Below, one piece after another: positions 44,114-51,886 of a DNA stretch of 64,000 nucleotides. Origin of the DNA: Actinocatenispora thailandica (GTDB lineage Bacteria > Actinomycetota > Actinomycetes > Mycobacteriales > Micromonosporaceae); the NCBI RefSeq assembly GCF_016865425.1, contig NZ_AP023355.1:778198-842197 (forward strand), in the 5' to 3' direction. A model generated the notes under the pieces. It made no database searches, was not told where the DNA came from, and saw only the letters and a list, made by a program, of their open reading frames with translations. The position numbers and the translations under genes are program-made. The stretch's first letter is position 1, and the number at the start of each line of letters is the position of its first letter.

Positions 44114-44192
44114 TCGCACCTGTCCGCCCTCCCCAGCCGGCGCCCACCCCTGAGGTTGCGGGCCCGTCACTCGCGCATCATGTAGCCAAGTT

Positions 44193-44330
44193 CAGCCGGC
44201 ACCGATGAGCTGCAGCCCGTCGTACTGGGCGAAGTCTTCGAGGTCCTCGACGTCGAGCGTTGCCGGCGGGGGGCCTCGGTGATGCACGTGGCGGCGATCC
44301 CCATGTCGTTCATCGGGGACGACCACGGAG
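44193..44330 (-). pseudogene. Remnant of a VapC-type PIN-domain toxin
   Basis: The minus strand reads SSPMNDMGIAATCITEA and then, one frame over, PPATLDVEDLEDFAQYDG followed by LQLIGAG and a stop at 44193. This matches the C-terminal part of PIN-domain ribonuclease toxins (pattern NDxxIAAxC...PLATLN...DF...GL.LI). The N-terminal half and the antitoxin are absent. Confidence 0.65.
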
Positions 44331-44541
44331 CTGTGCCGACCGCATCGGTCGAGCGTACGGATTCCTTGGCAGGAGACACGAACGAGGATGGTCAGGGTTC
44401 TTCGGCTGATCGGGGGAGGGATCGTGGGAGGCCTCGGCGCAGGCGGCAGGATGCGCCGGGCAGGTGGCGGCGGCGGTCGATCTCGGTGCGTGCCGACTCG
44501 GGGCGGCGGTCAGCCCGGTCGACGTTCGGACGCCGCGGCGC
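44331..44541. other. Non-coding stretch between the island and the sulfur block
   Basis: I see no supported gene or strong structure here; the open frames are GC-driven. Confidence 0.4.
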
Positions 44542-44946
44542 TCAGCGGGCGTTGGCTGTTCCAGCGGAGCGGGCGCGGAGGTACCAGTGCGCGGCGACCA
44601 GCGGGATGATGCCGACGGGGTACCAGGTGACGTCGACGAGGTCGAACTGCGCGCCGACCAGCTGGCGGGCGAGCCAGCTGTGCCCGGAGAGCGTCGCGGG
44701 GATGGCGGTGAGCTGCGCGAACTCGACGAACCAGCAGTACGCGACCGCGACGCCGCCGGCGATCGGCGGAAAGATCGACGGCCGTACGAAGAGCACGATC
44801 GTGTAGACGATCGCTCCCGACAGGGCGGCGCCGGAGTACTGCTCGATCGGCCCGTCCATCGCCGCGCGGATCGCGTAGGCCGCAGCCGCGAAACAGGCTG
44901 CCAACACCACCAGCACCAGCCGAACCCAGCGCGACGAGAGCACCAT
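44542..44946 (-). CDS. DUF2809-like small membrane protein
   Basis: 134 residues from ATG 44946. Four hydrophobic helices (LVLVVLAACFAAAAYAIR; ALSGAIVYTIVLFV; IAGGVAVAYCWFVEF; YPVGIIPLVAAHWYL) with the conserved FAQLTAIP segment and VGAQFDLVDVTWYPVG, as in DUF2809 proteins. It is the last gene of the minus-strand sulfur operon, 43 nt after the TauE/SafE gene. Function unknown. Confidence 0.82.
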   Translation of the reverse strand: MVLSSRWVRLVLVVLAACFAAAAYAIRAAMDGPIEQYSGAALSGAIVYTIVLFVRPSIFPPIAGGVAVAYCWFVEFAQLTAIPATLSGHSWLARQLVGAQFDLVDVTWYPVGIIPLVAAHWYLRARSAGTANAR

Positions 44947-44989
44947 CGCGCCATCCTAGGTGGCAGGCAGCGCACCGGCGGGGTGGCGG

Positions 44990-45766
44990 TCAGGAGGCGA
45001 GTGGCTGGGTGAGCACCTGGACGGTCACGAACGCGGCCACCGCGAAGACCAGGTACGCGAACCAGCGACGCAGCCGGGCGGCCGGGAGGCGGGCGGCGAA
45101 CCGGCCGGCGACCAGCGACCCGACGATGGCGGCGGCGGTGAAGGCGCCGGCGACGCGGAAGTCGATGGTGGCGTCCCCGGCGTGCGCGGCGAACCCGGCG
45201 GCGGAGTTGAGCACGATGATGACCAGCGAGGTTCCGATCGCCACCGGCATCTGCAACCCGAGCAGCAGCACCAGTGCGGGGATGATCAGGAACCCGCCGC
45301 CGACGCCGAACAGGCCGGTGAGGAACCCGACGCCGAGCCCGGCCCCGATGGCCCGGGGCAGGCAGCGGCGCCAGTTCACTCGGCCGCTGGGCAGCGCGCA
45401 GGCGCCGCCCAGCTCCTTGCGGTCGCGCAACATCTGGATGCCGGCGGCGACCATCAGCAGCGCGAACCCGGCCAGTACCAGGCGCGGGTCGAGCAGCCGG
45501 TTGACCGCCGCGCCGGCGAAGGCCGCGGCGGCGCCGGCACCGCCGAACACCCCGGCGATGCGCCACTGGACCTGCCCGGCACGCAACCGGGGGAGTACCG
45601 CGGCGATCGACGAGATCCCCACCACGAGCAGCGAGGTGGGTACCGCGGCGCTCAGTGGCTGCCCGACTCCGTAGACGAGGGCGGGTACGGCGAGGATCGA
45701 GCCGCCGCCACCGAGCAACCCGAGCAGGATGCCGACGACCGCGCCGAGCCCGAGTGCGGCGCCCAC
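44990..45766 (-). CDS. TauE/SafE-family anion (sulfite) exporter
   Basis: 258-residue inner-membrane protein of 7-8 helices in two repeats. Each repeat has the family's Gly-rich loop: GLLGGGGSILAVPAL and GLFGVGGGFLIIPALVLLLG. ATG 45766. It follows a persulfide dioxygenase-rhodanese gene, so exporting sulfite or another product of sulfide oxidation is likely, as in the S. aureus cst operon. Confidence 0.9.
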   Translation of the reverse strand: MGAALGLGAVVGILLGLLGGGGSILAVPALVYGVGQPLSAAVPTSLLVVGISSIAAVLPRLRAGQVQWRIAGVFGGAGAAAAFAGAAVNRLLDPRLVLAGFALLMVAAGIQMLRDRKELGGACALPSGRVNWRRCLPRAIGAGLGVGFLTGLFGVGGGFLIIPALVLLLGLQMPVAIGTSLVIIVLNSAAGFAAHAGDATIDFRVAGAFTAAAIVGSLVAGRFAARLPAARLRRWFAYLVFAVAAFVTVQVLTQPLAS

Positions 45767-45825
45767 CGGTCAGCCCCCGGTACCGGGAGTGGCGCCGACC
45801 GGTCCGTGCCGGTGTCGCGCGGCGC

Positions 45826-47292
45826 TCATCGGTCGTCCTGCTGCTCGGCGGCCACGATGGGGAGGCCGGCCGCGGCGGCGTGCGCGTAGTCGTCGTCGAC
45901 CTGTACCGCCTCGCGGCCGGCGCGGGCGAGCAGCCCGGTGGCGGCGGCGGCCCGGTATCCGGAGCCGCAGTGCACCCAGATCGTGCCGGCGGGCAGGTCG
46001 GAGAGCCGGCCGGTGAGTTCGGGCAGCGGTACGTGCACGGCGCCGGCGAGGTGCCCGGCACGCCACTCGTTGCCCAGCCGTACGTCGAGGACGACGTCGG
46101 GGGCGGGCAGCCCGGCGGGAACGCGCCCGGCGCGCGCGGCGGCGAGGTCGGCGAAGGTGGCGACGGGTACCGAGCCGAGCCGGGTGGCGTCGCCGCCGGC
46201 CCACTGCTCGGGGGTACCGGTGGCCGCCGCGGCCGGCCGGTCGACGCCGATGCGGGTCAGTTCCCGCTGCGCCTCGGCGACCTGCTCGACGGACTCGCCG
46301 AGCAGGGTGAGCGGCCGATCGGCGGGCATCAGCCAGCCCAGCCAGGTGGCCATCGGCCCGTCGAGGCCGAAACTGAGCGTGCCGGTCAGGTGCCGGCGCA
46401 GGAAGGCCGTACGCGAGCGCAGGTCGACGATCCACTCCCCGGCGTCGATCCGGCGCCGCAGTTCCTCGGGGTCCGCGCGCCGTACCGGCGTCAGGTCGAT
46501 CGGTTCGGCTCCGGCGGCGTTGCGCGCCCCCATGTGCGCGTAGTACGCGGGGTAGGCGTCGAGGCCGGCCAGGGTGCTGTCGACGAACTCGTCGGCGGCG
46601 AGCCGCAGCACCGGGTTGGCGAGGCGTTCCTGGCCGATCGTGGAGGCGGTGGCATCGGACTGGCTGGCCGAGCAGAAGCTGCCGAACCCGTGGGTGGGCC
46701 AGATCCGCGCGCCGTCGGGCAGCAGGTCGGACAGCCGCCGCGCCGAGTCGTACTGGTGTCGGGCCAGCGTCTCGGCGTGCTGCGCGCCGAGCAGGTCGGT
46801 CCGGCCGGTGGTACCGAACAGCAGCGAGCCGCCGGTGAACACGCCGATCGGGCCGTCCGGGCCGGCCAGCACGTACGACAGGTGGTGGAACGTGTGGCCG
46901 GGGGTGCCGACGGCGGACAGCCGCATCCGCGGCGACAGCGCCAGCTGGTCTCCGTCCGCGACCGGGGTGCGGTCGAAGGCGACTTCGTCCGCCCCGGCCA
47001 CCAGGTAGGTGGCGCCGGTGAGCCGGGACAGGGCCAGCCCGCCGGAGACGTAGTCGTTGTGCAGGTGCGTTTCGGCGATGTGGGTGATCCGGACGCCGAG
47101 CCGGCCGGCGAGCGCCAGGATCCGGTCGATGTCGCGTTGCGGATCGACGACCAGCGCGACCTGCCCGTCGTGGGCGAGGTAGCTGCGGTCACCCAGCGAC
47201 GAGGTCTCGACGACCTCGACGGCGATGCCGGTCTGTTCGGCAGTCATCAGCGCAACCCCCGCTCGTCCCGGGTTCTCGCTCTCCTCCATCAT
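45826..47292 (-). CDS. CstB-like persulfide dioxygenase-rhodanese fusion
   Basis: 488 residues from ATG 47292 (AAGGGG upstream). Three domains are visible. The N-terminal metallo-beta-lactamase fold has AETHLHNDYVSGG and GTPGHTFHHLSY. A middle rhodanese-like domain lacks an active Cys (EWIVDLRSRTAFLRR). The C-terminal rhodanese has the catalytic Cys in WVHCGSGYRAAAATG. This is the architecture of CstB, which oxidises persulfides to sulfite/thiosulfate. The gene is directly behind a CsoR/CstR-type operator (47310-47324) and ahead of a TauE/SafE exporter. Confidence 0.92.
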   Translation of the reverse strand: MMEESENPGRAGVALMTAEQTGIAVEVVETSSLGDRSYLAHDGQVALVVDPQRDIDRILALAGRLGVRITHIAETHLHNDYVSGGLALSRLTGATYLVAGADEVAFDRTPVADGDQLALSPRMRLSAVGTPGHTFHHLSYVLAGPDGPIGVFTGGSLLFGTTGRTDLLGAQHAETLARHQYDSARRLSDLLPDGARIWPTHGFGSFCSASQSDATASTIGQERLANPVLRLAADEFVDSTLAGLDAYPAYYAHMGARNAAGAEPIDLTPVRRADPEELRRRIDAGEWIVDLRSRTAFLRRHLTGTLSFGLDGPMATWLGWLMPADRPLTLLGESVEQVAEAQRELTRIGVDRPAAAATGTPEQWAGGDATRLGSVPVATFADLAAARAGRVPAGLPAPDVVLDVRLGNEWRAGHLAGAVHVPLPELTGRLSDLPAGTIWVHCGSGYRAAAATGLLARAGREAVQVDDDYAHAAAAGLPIVAAEQQDDR

Positions 47293-47309
47293 TCTTCACC
47301 CCTTGTCAT

Positions 47310-47324
47310 ATACCCCGGGGGTAT
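47310..47324. promoter_or_regulatory. CsoR/CstR-type operator of the persulfide operon
   Basis: ATACCCCGGGGGTAT, a GC-core palindrome one base shorter than the perfect copies at 47682 and 47986. It lies 18 nt upstream of the persulfide dioxygenase start. Confidence 0.7.
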
Positions 47325-47389
47325 GTACGGGACAGCGTGCGGCCGTTCCCGGCGCCGGTGGCGACACCGGACGGTCGGTGAGGGCCGGG

Positions 47390-47659
47390 TCAGGACAGGG
47401 CGAGGAACAGCTTCTCCAACTGCTCCTCGGACATCGGCTCCTCCTCGCCGCGCTCGCGCGCGAGCTGGCACTGCCGCATCCCGGTGGCGACGATCTTGAA
47501 TCCGGCCCGTCCCACGGCACGGGACACCGCTGCCAGCTGGGTCAGCACCCGCTCGCAGTCCTCGCCGTCCTCGATCATGGCGATCACCCCGCCGAGTTGC
47601 CCGTGTGCCCGCTTCAACCGGGTCACGGCCTCGGACAGCGTGTTGGCGTCCATTTCCAT
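47390..47659 (-). CDS. CsoR-family repressor, CstR-like (persulfide-sensing type)
   Basis: 89-residue all-helical repressor. ATG 47659 is chosen for GGAGG 7 nt upstream; the frame is open to 47722. Conserved DNA-binding Arg/Lys are in VTRLKRAHGQLGGV. The two thiols are Cys35 (EDGEDCERV) and Cys64 (GMRQC). The copper-ligand His four residues before the second Cys in CsoR is Gly60 here. That pattern fits CstR, which senses persulfide through a di-thiol bridge, not CsoR. Divided from the operon it should control by 97 nt, with its own operator at 47682. Confidence 0.9.
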   Translation of the reverse strand: MEMDANTLSEAVTRLKRAHGQLGGVIAMIEDGEDCERVLTQLAAVSRAVGRAGFKIVATGMRQCQLARERGEEEPMSEEQLEKLFLALS

Positions 47660-47681
47660 CGCGCCACCTCCGATCTCGAAC

Positions 47682-47697
47682 ATACCCCCGGGGGTAT
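47682..47697. promoter_or_regulatory. CsoR/CstR-type operator, autoregulatory
   Basis: ATACCCCCGGGGGTAT, perfect 16-bp palindrome, 23 nt upstream of the cstR-like start. Confidence 0.75.
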
Positions 47698-47749
47698 CGC
47701 GTCGTCGCGTGAAGCCGCTCACCGCCGCACCGGGCGGGAGCGACGGCCG

Positions 47750-47926
47750 TCAGCGCCGGCGCAGCCGGGCGAACAGCCCCCGGCCCGACGAGGGGGCCGT
47801 CGCGTCACCGTCGTGGCCCGGGCACCGCTGGTCGGCCGGTACGCCCTGCATGACCTGGTCGACGTGCTGGCCGCAGCCGGCCCACGTCGTCTTGCCGCAC
47901 TGCCGGCACTTCACTGCTCGACACAT
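47750..47926 (-). CDS. Cys-rich small protein (zinc-ribbon-like)
   Basis: 58 residues from ATG 47926, GGAGG 7 nt upstream. Reads MCRAVKCRQCGKTTWAGCGQ and has Cys7, Cys10, Cys18, His21, Cys35 and His38, a likely metal or persulfide site, with a basic C-terminus (FARLRRR). Short actinobacterial proteins of this kind are uncharacterised. A perfect CstR-type box 60 nt upstream (47986-48001) puts it in the persulfide regulon. Confidence 0.7.
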   Translation of the reverse strand: MCRAVKCRQCGKTTWAGCGQHVDQVMQGVPADQRCPGHDGDATAPSSGRGLFARLRRR

Positions 47927-47985
47927 CAGATGCCCTCCGGTATCGGTCTGCGCTGCCGCCGGTGTGCCGGCGACCTGGCCACCAT

Positions 47986-48001
47986 ATACCCCCGGGGGTA
48001 T
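47986..48001. promoter_or_regulatory. CsoR/CstR-type operator before the Cys-rich small gene
   Basis: ATACCCCCGGGGGTAT, identical to the copy at 47682. It lies 32 nt beyond the MBL gene stop and 60 nt upstream of the small gene. Confidence 0.75.
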
Positions 48002-48033
48002 CTGTCGTCACGCGAACGAGTGGCTTCCGGCGC

Positions 48034-48999
48034 TCAGTCCACCCGGCCGCCCCGGGTACCGGGGGAGTCCGCGGCCGGCGCCACCAGCGAGCTCGCCGCG
48101 GGGTCGTGGGTGGGAACGATGGTGAGCTGGTGCCGGGCCAGGTGCAGGCGGTGCAGGGTGCGGAAGGTGGCGTCGCGGTCGGCGTCGGCGAAGTTCCCCG
48201 GATAGCTCGCCTTCTGCCGCACGGTCTCGATCTGCAACTGGTGCCAGGCGGCATCGCCGGCCAGCAGCAGCCAGCCGCGTTCGGTGTGCGCGAGGACGCC
48301 CACGCTGCCGGGCGTGTGCCCGGTCAGGTCGACCAGGACGACGGAGCCGTCGCCGAACAGGTCGTGGCTGCGGCTGAAGGTGGCGACCGGCGGACCGTCC
48401 AGCTCGTAGTCCACGACGGTACGGTCGCGCAGCGCGTCCCGGACCCCGCCGACCGGCGCGACCGGCCCGGTCATCGCCCAGTCCCGCTCGGTGCGGTGCA
48501 GGTGCACCGGCAGACCGGGCAGGTCCAGCAGGCCGCACACGTGGTCCCAGTGCGCGTGCGTCGGCAGCGCGAACTCCGGCGAAGGCAACTGCGGCACCCG
48601 GCGCAGCGCGTCGACCGTCGCGACGGTGCCGGCGGGCGCCCGCACCGCGACCCGCAGTACGCCGGGGAGCTGCGCGATCGCCCGATGCGCGGCGTCCCGG
48701 CAGACGCTCGGGTCGACCAGGAAGGTCGCCTCCGGATGCTCGACCACGAACGAGGTCAGCGCGTTGCCGACCCGCCGCGGGGTGAACGTGCCCTCGACGA
48801 TCGCCATCGTCGGCACCTGGCGCACGACCTGCGGCAGCGCGGTCACCCGCACGGTACGGCGGGGTGCCGGCAGGCCGGCGTCGGTGATCGAGGCCAGCAG
48901 CCGCTCGTCCCGGCGCCGGGGCCGTACCATCCCGGCGACCAGCCCCGCGGCGGCGGAACAGCAGTCCAGCAGGCTCGGTGCGCGGACCGGATCAGGCAT
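48034..48999 (-). CDS. Metallo-beta-lactamase fold hydrolase
   Basis: 321 residues from ATG 48999. The metal motif is PTHAHWDHVCGL; LTGHTPGSVGVLAH and LLAGDAAW provide the remaining ligands. The arrangement resembles quorum-quenching lactonases and glyoxalase-II-like enzymes, but no substrate can be assigned. It is divergent from a MerR-type regulator with a MerR-style operator in the 94-bp gap, so it is probably induced by that regulator's ligand. Confidence 0.88.
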   Translation of the reverse strand: MPDPVRAPSLLDCCSAAAGLVAGMVRPRRRDERLLASITDAGLPAPRRTVRVTALPQVVRQVPTMAIVEGTFTPRRVGNALTSFVVEHPEATFLVDPSVCRDAAHRAIAQLPGVLRVAVRAPAGTVATVDALRRVPQLPSPEFALPTHAHWDHVCGLLDLPGLPVHLHRTERDWAMTGPVAPVGGVRDALRDRTVVDYELDGPPVATFSRSHDLFGDGSVVLVDLTGHTPGSVGVLAHTERGWLLLAGDAAWHQLQIETVRQKASYPGNFADADRDATFRTLHRLHLARHQLTIVPTHDPAASSLVAPAADSPGTRGGRVD

Positions 49000-49060
49000 G
49001 ACACGACTCCAGACTCCAGGCGGTGCGACCCGCCGCTACGATCGGCGTCGCCACCGTAGA

Positions 49061-49080
49061 ACTTCAGGTCGACATGAAGT
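49061..49080. promoter_or_regulatory. MerR-type operator in the divergent promoter
   Basis: ACTTCA (49061-49066), 8 nt, TGAAGT (49075-49080): a dyad of the kind MerR-family proteins bind between -35 and -10 elements. It lies 13 nt upstream of the merR-like gene. Confidence 0.65.
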
Positions 49081-49093
49081 AAAGGGGCACGAT

Positions 49094-49513
49094 GTGAAGA
49101 TCGGCGACGCGGCGGCGACCCTGGGCATCGCGGCGCACGTACTGCGGCACTGGGAGTCGCTGGGGCTGCTGGTGCCGGCCCGCAGTTCGTCCGGCCACCG
49201 CAACTACGACGACCAGACCCTGGACCACGCCCGGATGATCCGCACCCTGCAACGGGCCGGGCTGTCCCTCGACCAGATCCGCCGGATCGCCCGCGGCGAC
49301 CACGACGACAAGACCGCGCTGATCGACGGCAAGCGCGCCGAGATCCACGACCGGGTCGAGCTGCTGCGGGCCGCCGACCGCTTCCTGGCACACATCGTGA
49401 CCTGCCGGCATGCCGTCCTCGCCGACTGCCCCGACTGCGCCCACTTCCTCACCCACCAGTACCGCCCGGACCGCACCGTGGTCGCCGGCGCGGAGGCCGC
49501 AATGCAGCAATGA
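49094..49513 (+). CDS. MerR-family transcriptional regulator
   Basis: 139 residues from GTG 49094 (AAAGGGG upstream). N-terminal winged helix: KIGDAAATLGIAAHVLRHWE and ARSSSGHRNYDDQTL, followed by the long dimerisation helix. The C-terminus has Cys/His clusters (TCRHAVLADCPDCAHFLTH) suggesting a metal or thiol sensor. It probably controls the divergent MBL hydrolase. Confidence 0.9.
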   Translation: MKIGDAAATLGIAAHVLRHWESLGLLVPARSSSGHRNYDDQTLDHARMIRTLQRAGLSLDQIRRIARGDHDDKTALIDGKRAEIHDRVELLRAADRFLAHIVTCRHAVLADCPDCAHFLTHQYRPDRTVVAGAEAAMQQ

Positions 49514-49797
49514 CTGCCGTTCCGTCACCCGGCACCAGATCGAGCGGTCATCGGTCCGCAGCGGCGACCCTCCGCCGGTCTCGGAGCCGAGCCCGCCTGG
49601 TGCGTCGATCAAGGACCCGGTCGGCGGCGTCGGCCCGACCGCAGTGGCGGAAGCGGAGGACAGGGCGGGAACAGCGGGCGCAAGTCCTTGATCGGCGGAT
49701 TTCGCGCGGGCGCGGCCATAGCATCGGGACAGCGTGGGTTCGGCATTCGGGGGACGGCGTGGCGGTGGGGCGTGTGACGGGGCCGGGGCGGTGACGG
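49514..49797. other. 284-bp gap with a 10-bp inverted repeat
   Basis: GATCAAGGAC (49607-49616) and GTCCTTGATC (49684-49693) are exact inverted repeats 67 nt apart. No gene is supported here. Confidence 0.4.
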
Positions 49798-51570
49798 GTG
49801 ACCGCGGCCGGGCGGGGTGACGGGCGGCGGCGGTGGGGGTTCCTGTTCCCGTCGTTCGCCGGGTACCGGCCGGCATGGTTGCGCGCCGACCTGATCGCCG
49901 GGCTGACGGTGTGGGCGGTGCTGGTCCCGGAATCCCTCGCGTACGCCGGGATCGCGGGCGTGTCCCCGGTCGTCGGGCTGTACGCGGCGGTGCCGGCGCT
50001 GGTGCTGTACCTGGTGTTCGGCTCGTCCCGGCACCTGATCGTGGGGCCGATGTCGGCAACCGCGGCACTGTCCGCGGGGATCGTCGGCGGGATGGCGAAG
50101 GGCGGTACCGCAAGCTACGTCGGGCTGACCGCGGCGCTGGCGTTGACGACCGGGGTGGTCGGCGTCGTTGCCGGGCTGCTGCGGTTCGGGTTCGTCGCCT
50201 CGTTCATCTCCGAGCCGGTGTTGAAGGGGTTCATCATCGGCCTGGCGCTGACCATCATCGTCGGACAGCTACCGGCGCTGTTCGGGGTCGGCAAGGGGGA
50301 GGGGGACTTCTTCCGCAAGCTGGGCCACGTGATCGGCCAGCTCGGCCACGCGAAGCCGGTGACGGTGGCGATCGGGTTGGGTTCCCTCGCCGTACTGCTG
50401 GTGTTGAAGCGCTGGCTGCCGCTGGTGCCGGGCGCGCTGGTGGTCGTGGTCGCCGGGATCGTACTGGTCACCGTGCTGCGGCTGGACCAGCACGGCGTCG
50501 CGATCGTCGGCAAGGTCGACTCCGGGCTGCCGCGCCTCGGCATGCCACCGCACCTGCCGGGCCCGCACAGCTACGTCGACCTGGTCGGGCCGGCGATCGG
50601 CGTACTGCTGATCGGGTTCGCCGAAGGGCTGGGCGCGGCGAAGACGTACGCGGCCCAGCACGGGTACGAGGTGGACCCGAACGCCGAGCTGATCGGCCTC
50701 GGCGCGGCCAACCTCGGCAGCGGGCTGGCGTCCGGGATGGTGGTCAACGGCAGCCTGTCCAAGACCGCGGTGAACGGCGGGGCCGGCGCCAGGTCGCAGC
50801 TGTCCGGCGCCACCGTGGCCGGCCTGACCCTGATCACGCTGCTGTTCCTGACCGGGCTGTTCGAGAAGCTACCGGAGGCGACGCTCGCCGCGGTGGTGAT
50901 CGCCGCGGTCGTCGAGCTGGTCGACTTCCGTTCGCTGCGCGAGCTGTGGCAGGTGTCGACCCGCGGGCTGGGCCGCATCTACGGCAAGGCGGCGCGGGCC
51001 GACTTCATCGCCGCGCTCGCCGCCCTCGCCGGCGTCGTGGTCTTCGACACCCTGCCGGGGCTGTTCATCGGGATCGCGGTGGCCCTGCTGCTGTTGCTGT
51101 ACCGGTCGGCGCGACCCAACATCGCGGTCCTCGGCCGGCGCCCGGACCGGCTCGACGTGTGGGTCGACATGGAGCGCGACCCGCACGCGGTAGCGCCGGA
51201 CGGCGCGCTGGTCTGCCGGGTCGAGTCCGGACTGTACTTCGCCAACGCCGACTTCGTGCGCACCCGGATCCGTACCCTCGCCGGGCAGCGGCCGGTACGG
51301 GTGGTCGTCGTGGACGCGGAGACCGTACCGTTCCTGGACGTGACCGCGGCCGGGATGTTCACCCAGCTGCACGCCGAGCTGGCCGCCGCCGGCTGCGACC
51401 TGCGGTTCGCCCGGAACGTCGGTCAGGTGCGCGACGTGCTGCGCCGCGCGAAGGCCGTCGAGGTGCACGTGTACCGAGACATCGGTACCGCGCTCGCCGC
51501 CACCCCGCCGCCCGAGGCCAGCGCCCCGCCACCGCCGAAGCGGGCCGACCGCGAGCGTGACCCGGACTGA
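49798..51570 (+). CDS. SulP-family anion transporter with STAS domain
   Basis: 590-residue SLC26-type permease. GTG 49798, weak ribosome binding site. Membrane part with 12 or more helices, including AGLTVWAVLVPESLAYAGIAG, SSRHLIVGPMSATAAL and NLGSGLASGMVVNGSLSKTA, family hallmarks. A C-terminal STAS domain (about residues 455-560) contains VVVVDAETVPFLDVTAAGMF. Substrate may be sulfate or bicarbonate; the neighbouring sulfur genes favour sulfate, but this is an inference. Confidence 0.92.
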   Translation: MTAAGRGDGRRRWGFLFPSFAGYRPAWLRADLIAGLTVWAVLVPESLAYAGIAGVSPVVGLYAAVPALVLYLVFGSSRHLIVGPMSATAALSAGIVGGMAKGGTASYVGLTAALALTTGVVGVVAGLLRFGFVASFISEPVLKGFIIGLALTIIVGQLPALFGVGKGEGDFFRKLGHVIGQLGHAKPVTVAIGLGSLAVLLVLKRWLPLVPGALVVVVAGIVLVTVLRLDQHGVAIVGKVDSGLPRLGMPPHLPGPHSYVDLVGPAIGVLLIGFAEGLGAAKTYAAQHGYEVDPNAELIGLGAANLGSGLASGMVVNGSLSKTAVNGGAGARSQLSGATVAGLTLITLLFLTGLFEKLPEATLAAVVIAAVVELVDFRSLRELWQVSTRGLGRIYGKAARADFIAALAALAGVVVFDTLPGLFIGIAVALLLLLYRSARPNIAVLGRRPDRLDVWVDMERDPHAVAPDGALVCRVESGLYFANADFVRTRIRTLAGQRPVRVVVVDAETVPFLDVTAAGMFTQLHAELAAAGCDLRFARNVGQVRDVLRRAKAVEVHVYRDIGTALAATPPPEASAPPPPKRADRERDPD

Positions 51571-51638
51571 TTCCGGACGGTGCACCGGCCCCAGCCCGGC
51601 CCCGCCCCGATCCGCACCCCGACCGGGCAATCACCATC

Positions 51639-51720
51639 GTCCGGGACGTGCCGAGCGCCCGTCCGGGCCGGTCAAGCCCCTGTCCGGGATGGTCGAGCCC
51701 CCGTCCGGGCCGGGCCGAAC
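51639..51720. repeat. Degenerate 21-bp tandem repeat
   Basis: Units beginning GTCCGGG start at 51639, 51661, 51682 and 51703, each followed by a GTC/GAGCCCC-like tail. They lie in the non-coding gap between the SulP gene and the ESX locus (51571-51886), where I see no gene. Confidence 0.7.
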
Positions 51721-51886
51721 CGCCGTTGACACGGGGTGACGCGAGCCCGAACGTGCCTGGCTGCTGTGGGTAGTCGTCCGGCTACCTGATCTTGGGGCGC
51801 CGCAGATGGCATGGATCGTGCGCCGATCCTTAGGATGGCGGGGACCGAGTCGGGTGGCGGAAGTACGTGTCGGAAAGGGTCTGTGG

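Noticed and set aside
44388..44609. A 73-codon Gly/Arg-rich plus-strand ORF
   Set aside because: Low complexity, no domain, overlaps the well-supported DUF2809 gene on the other strand.
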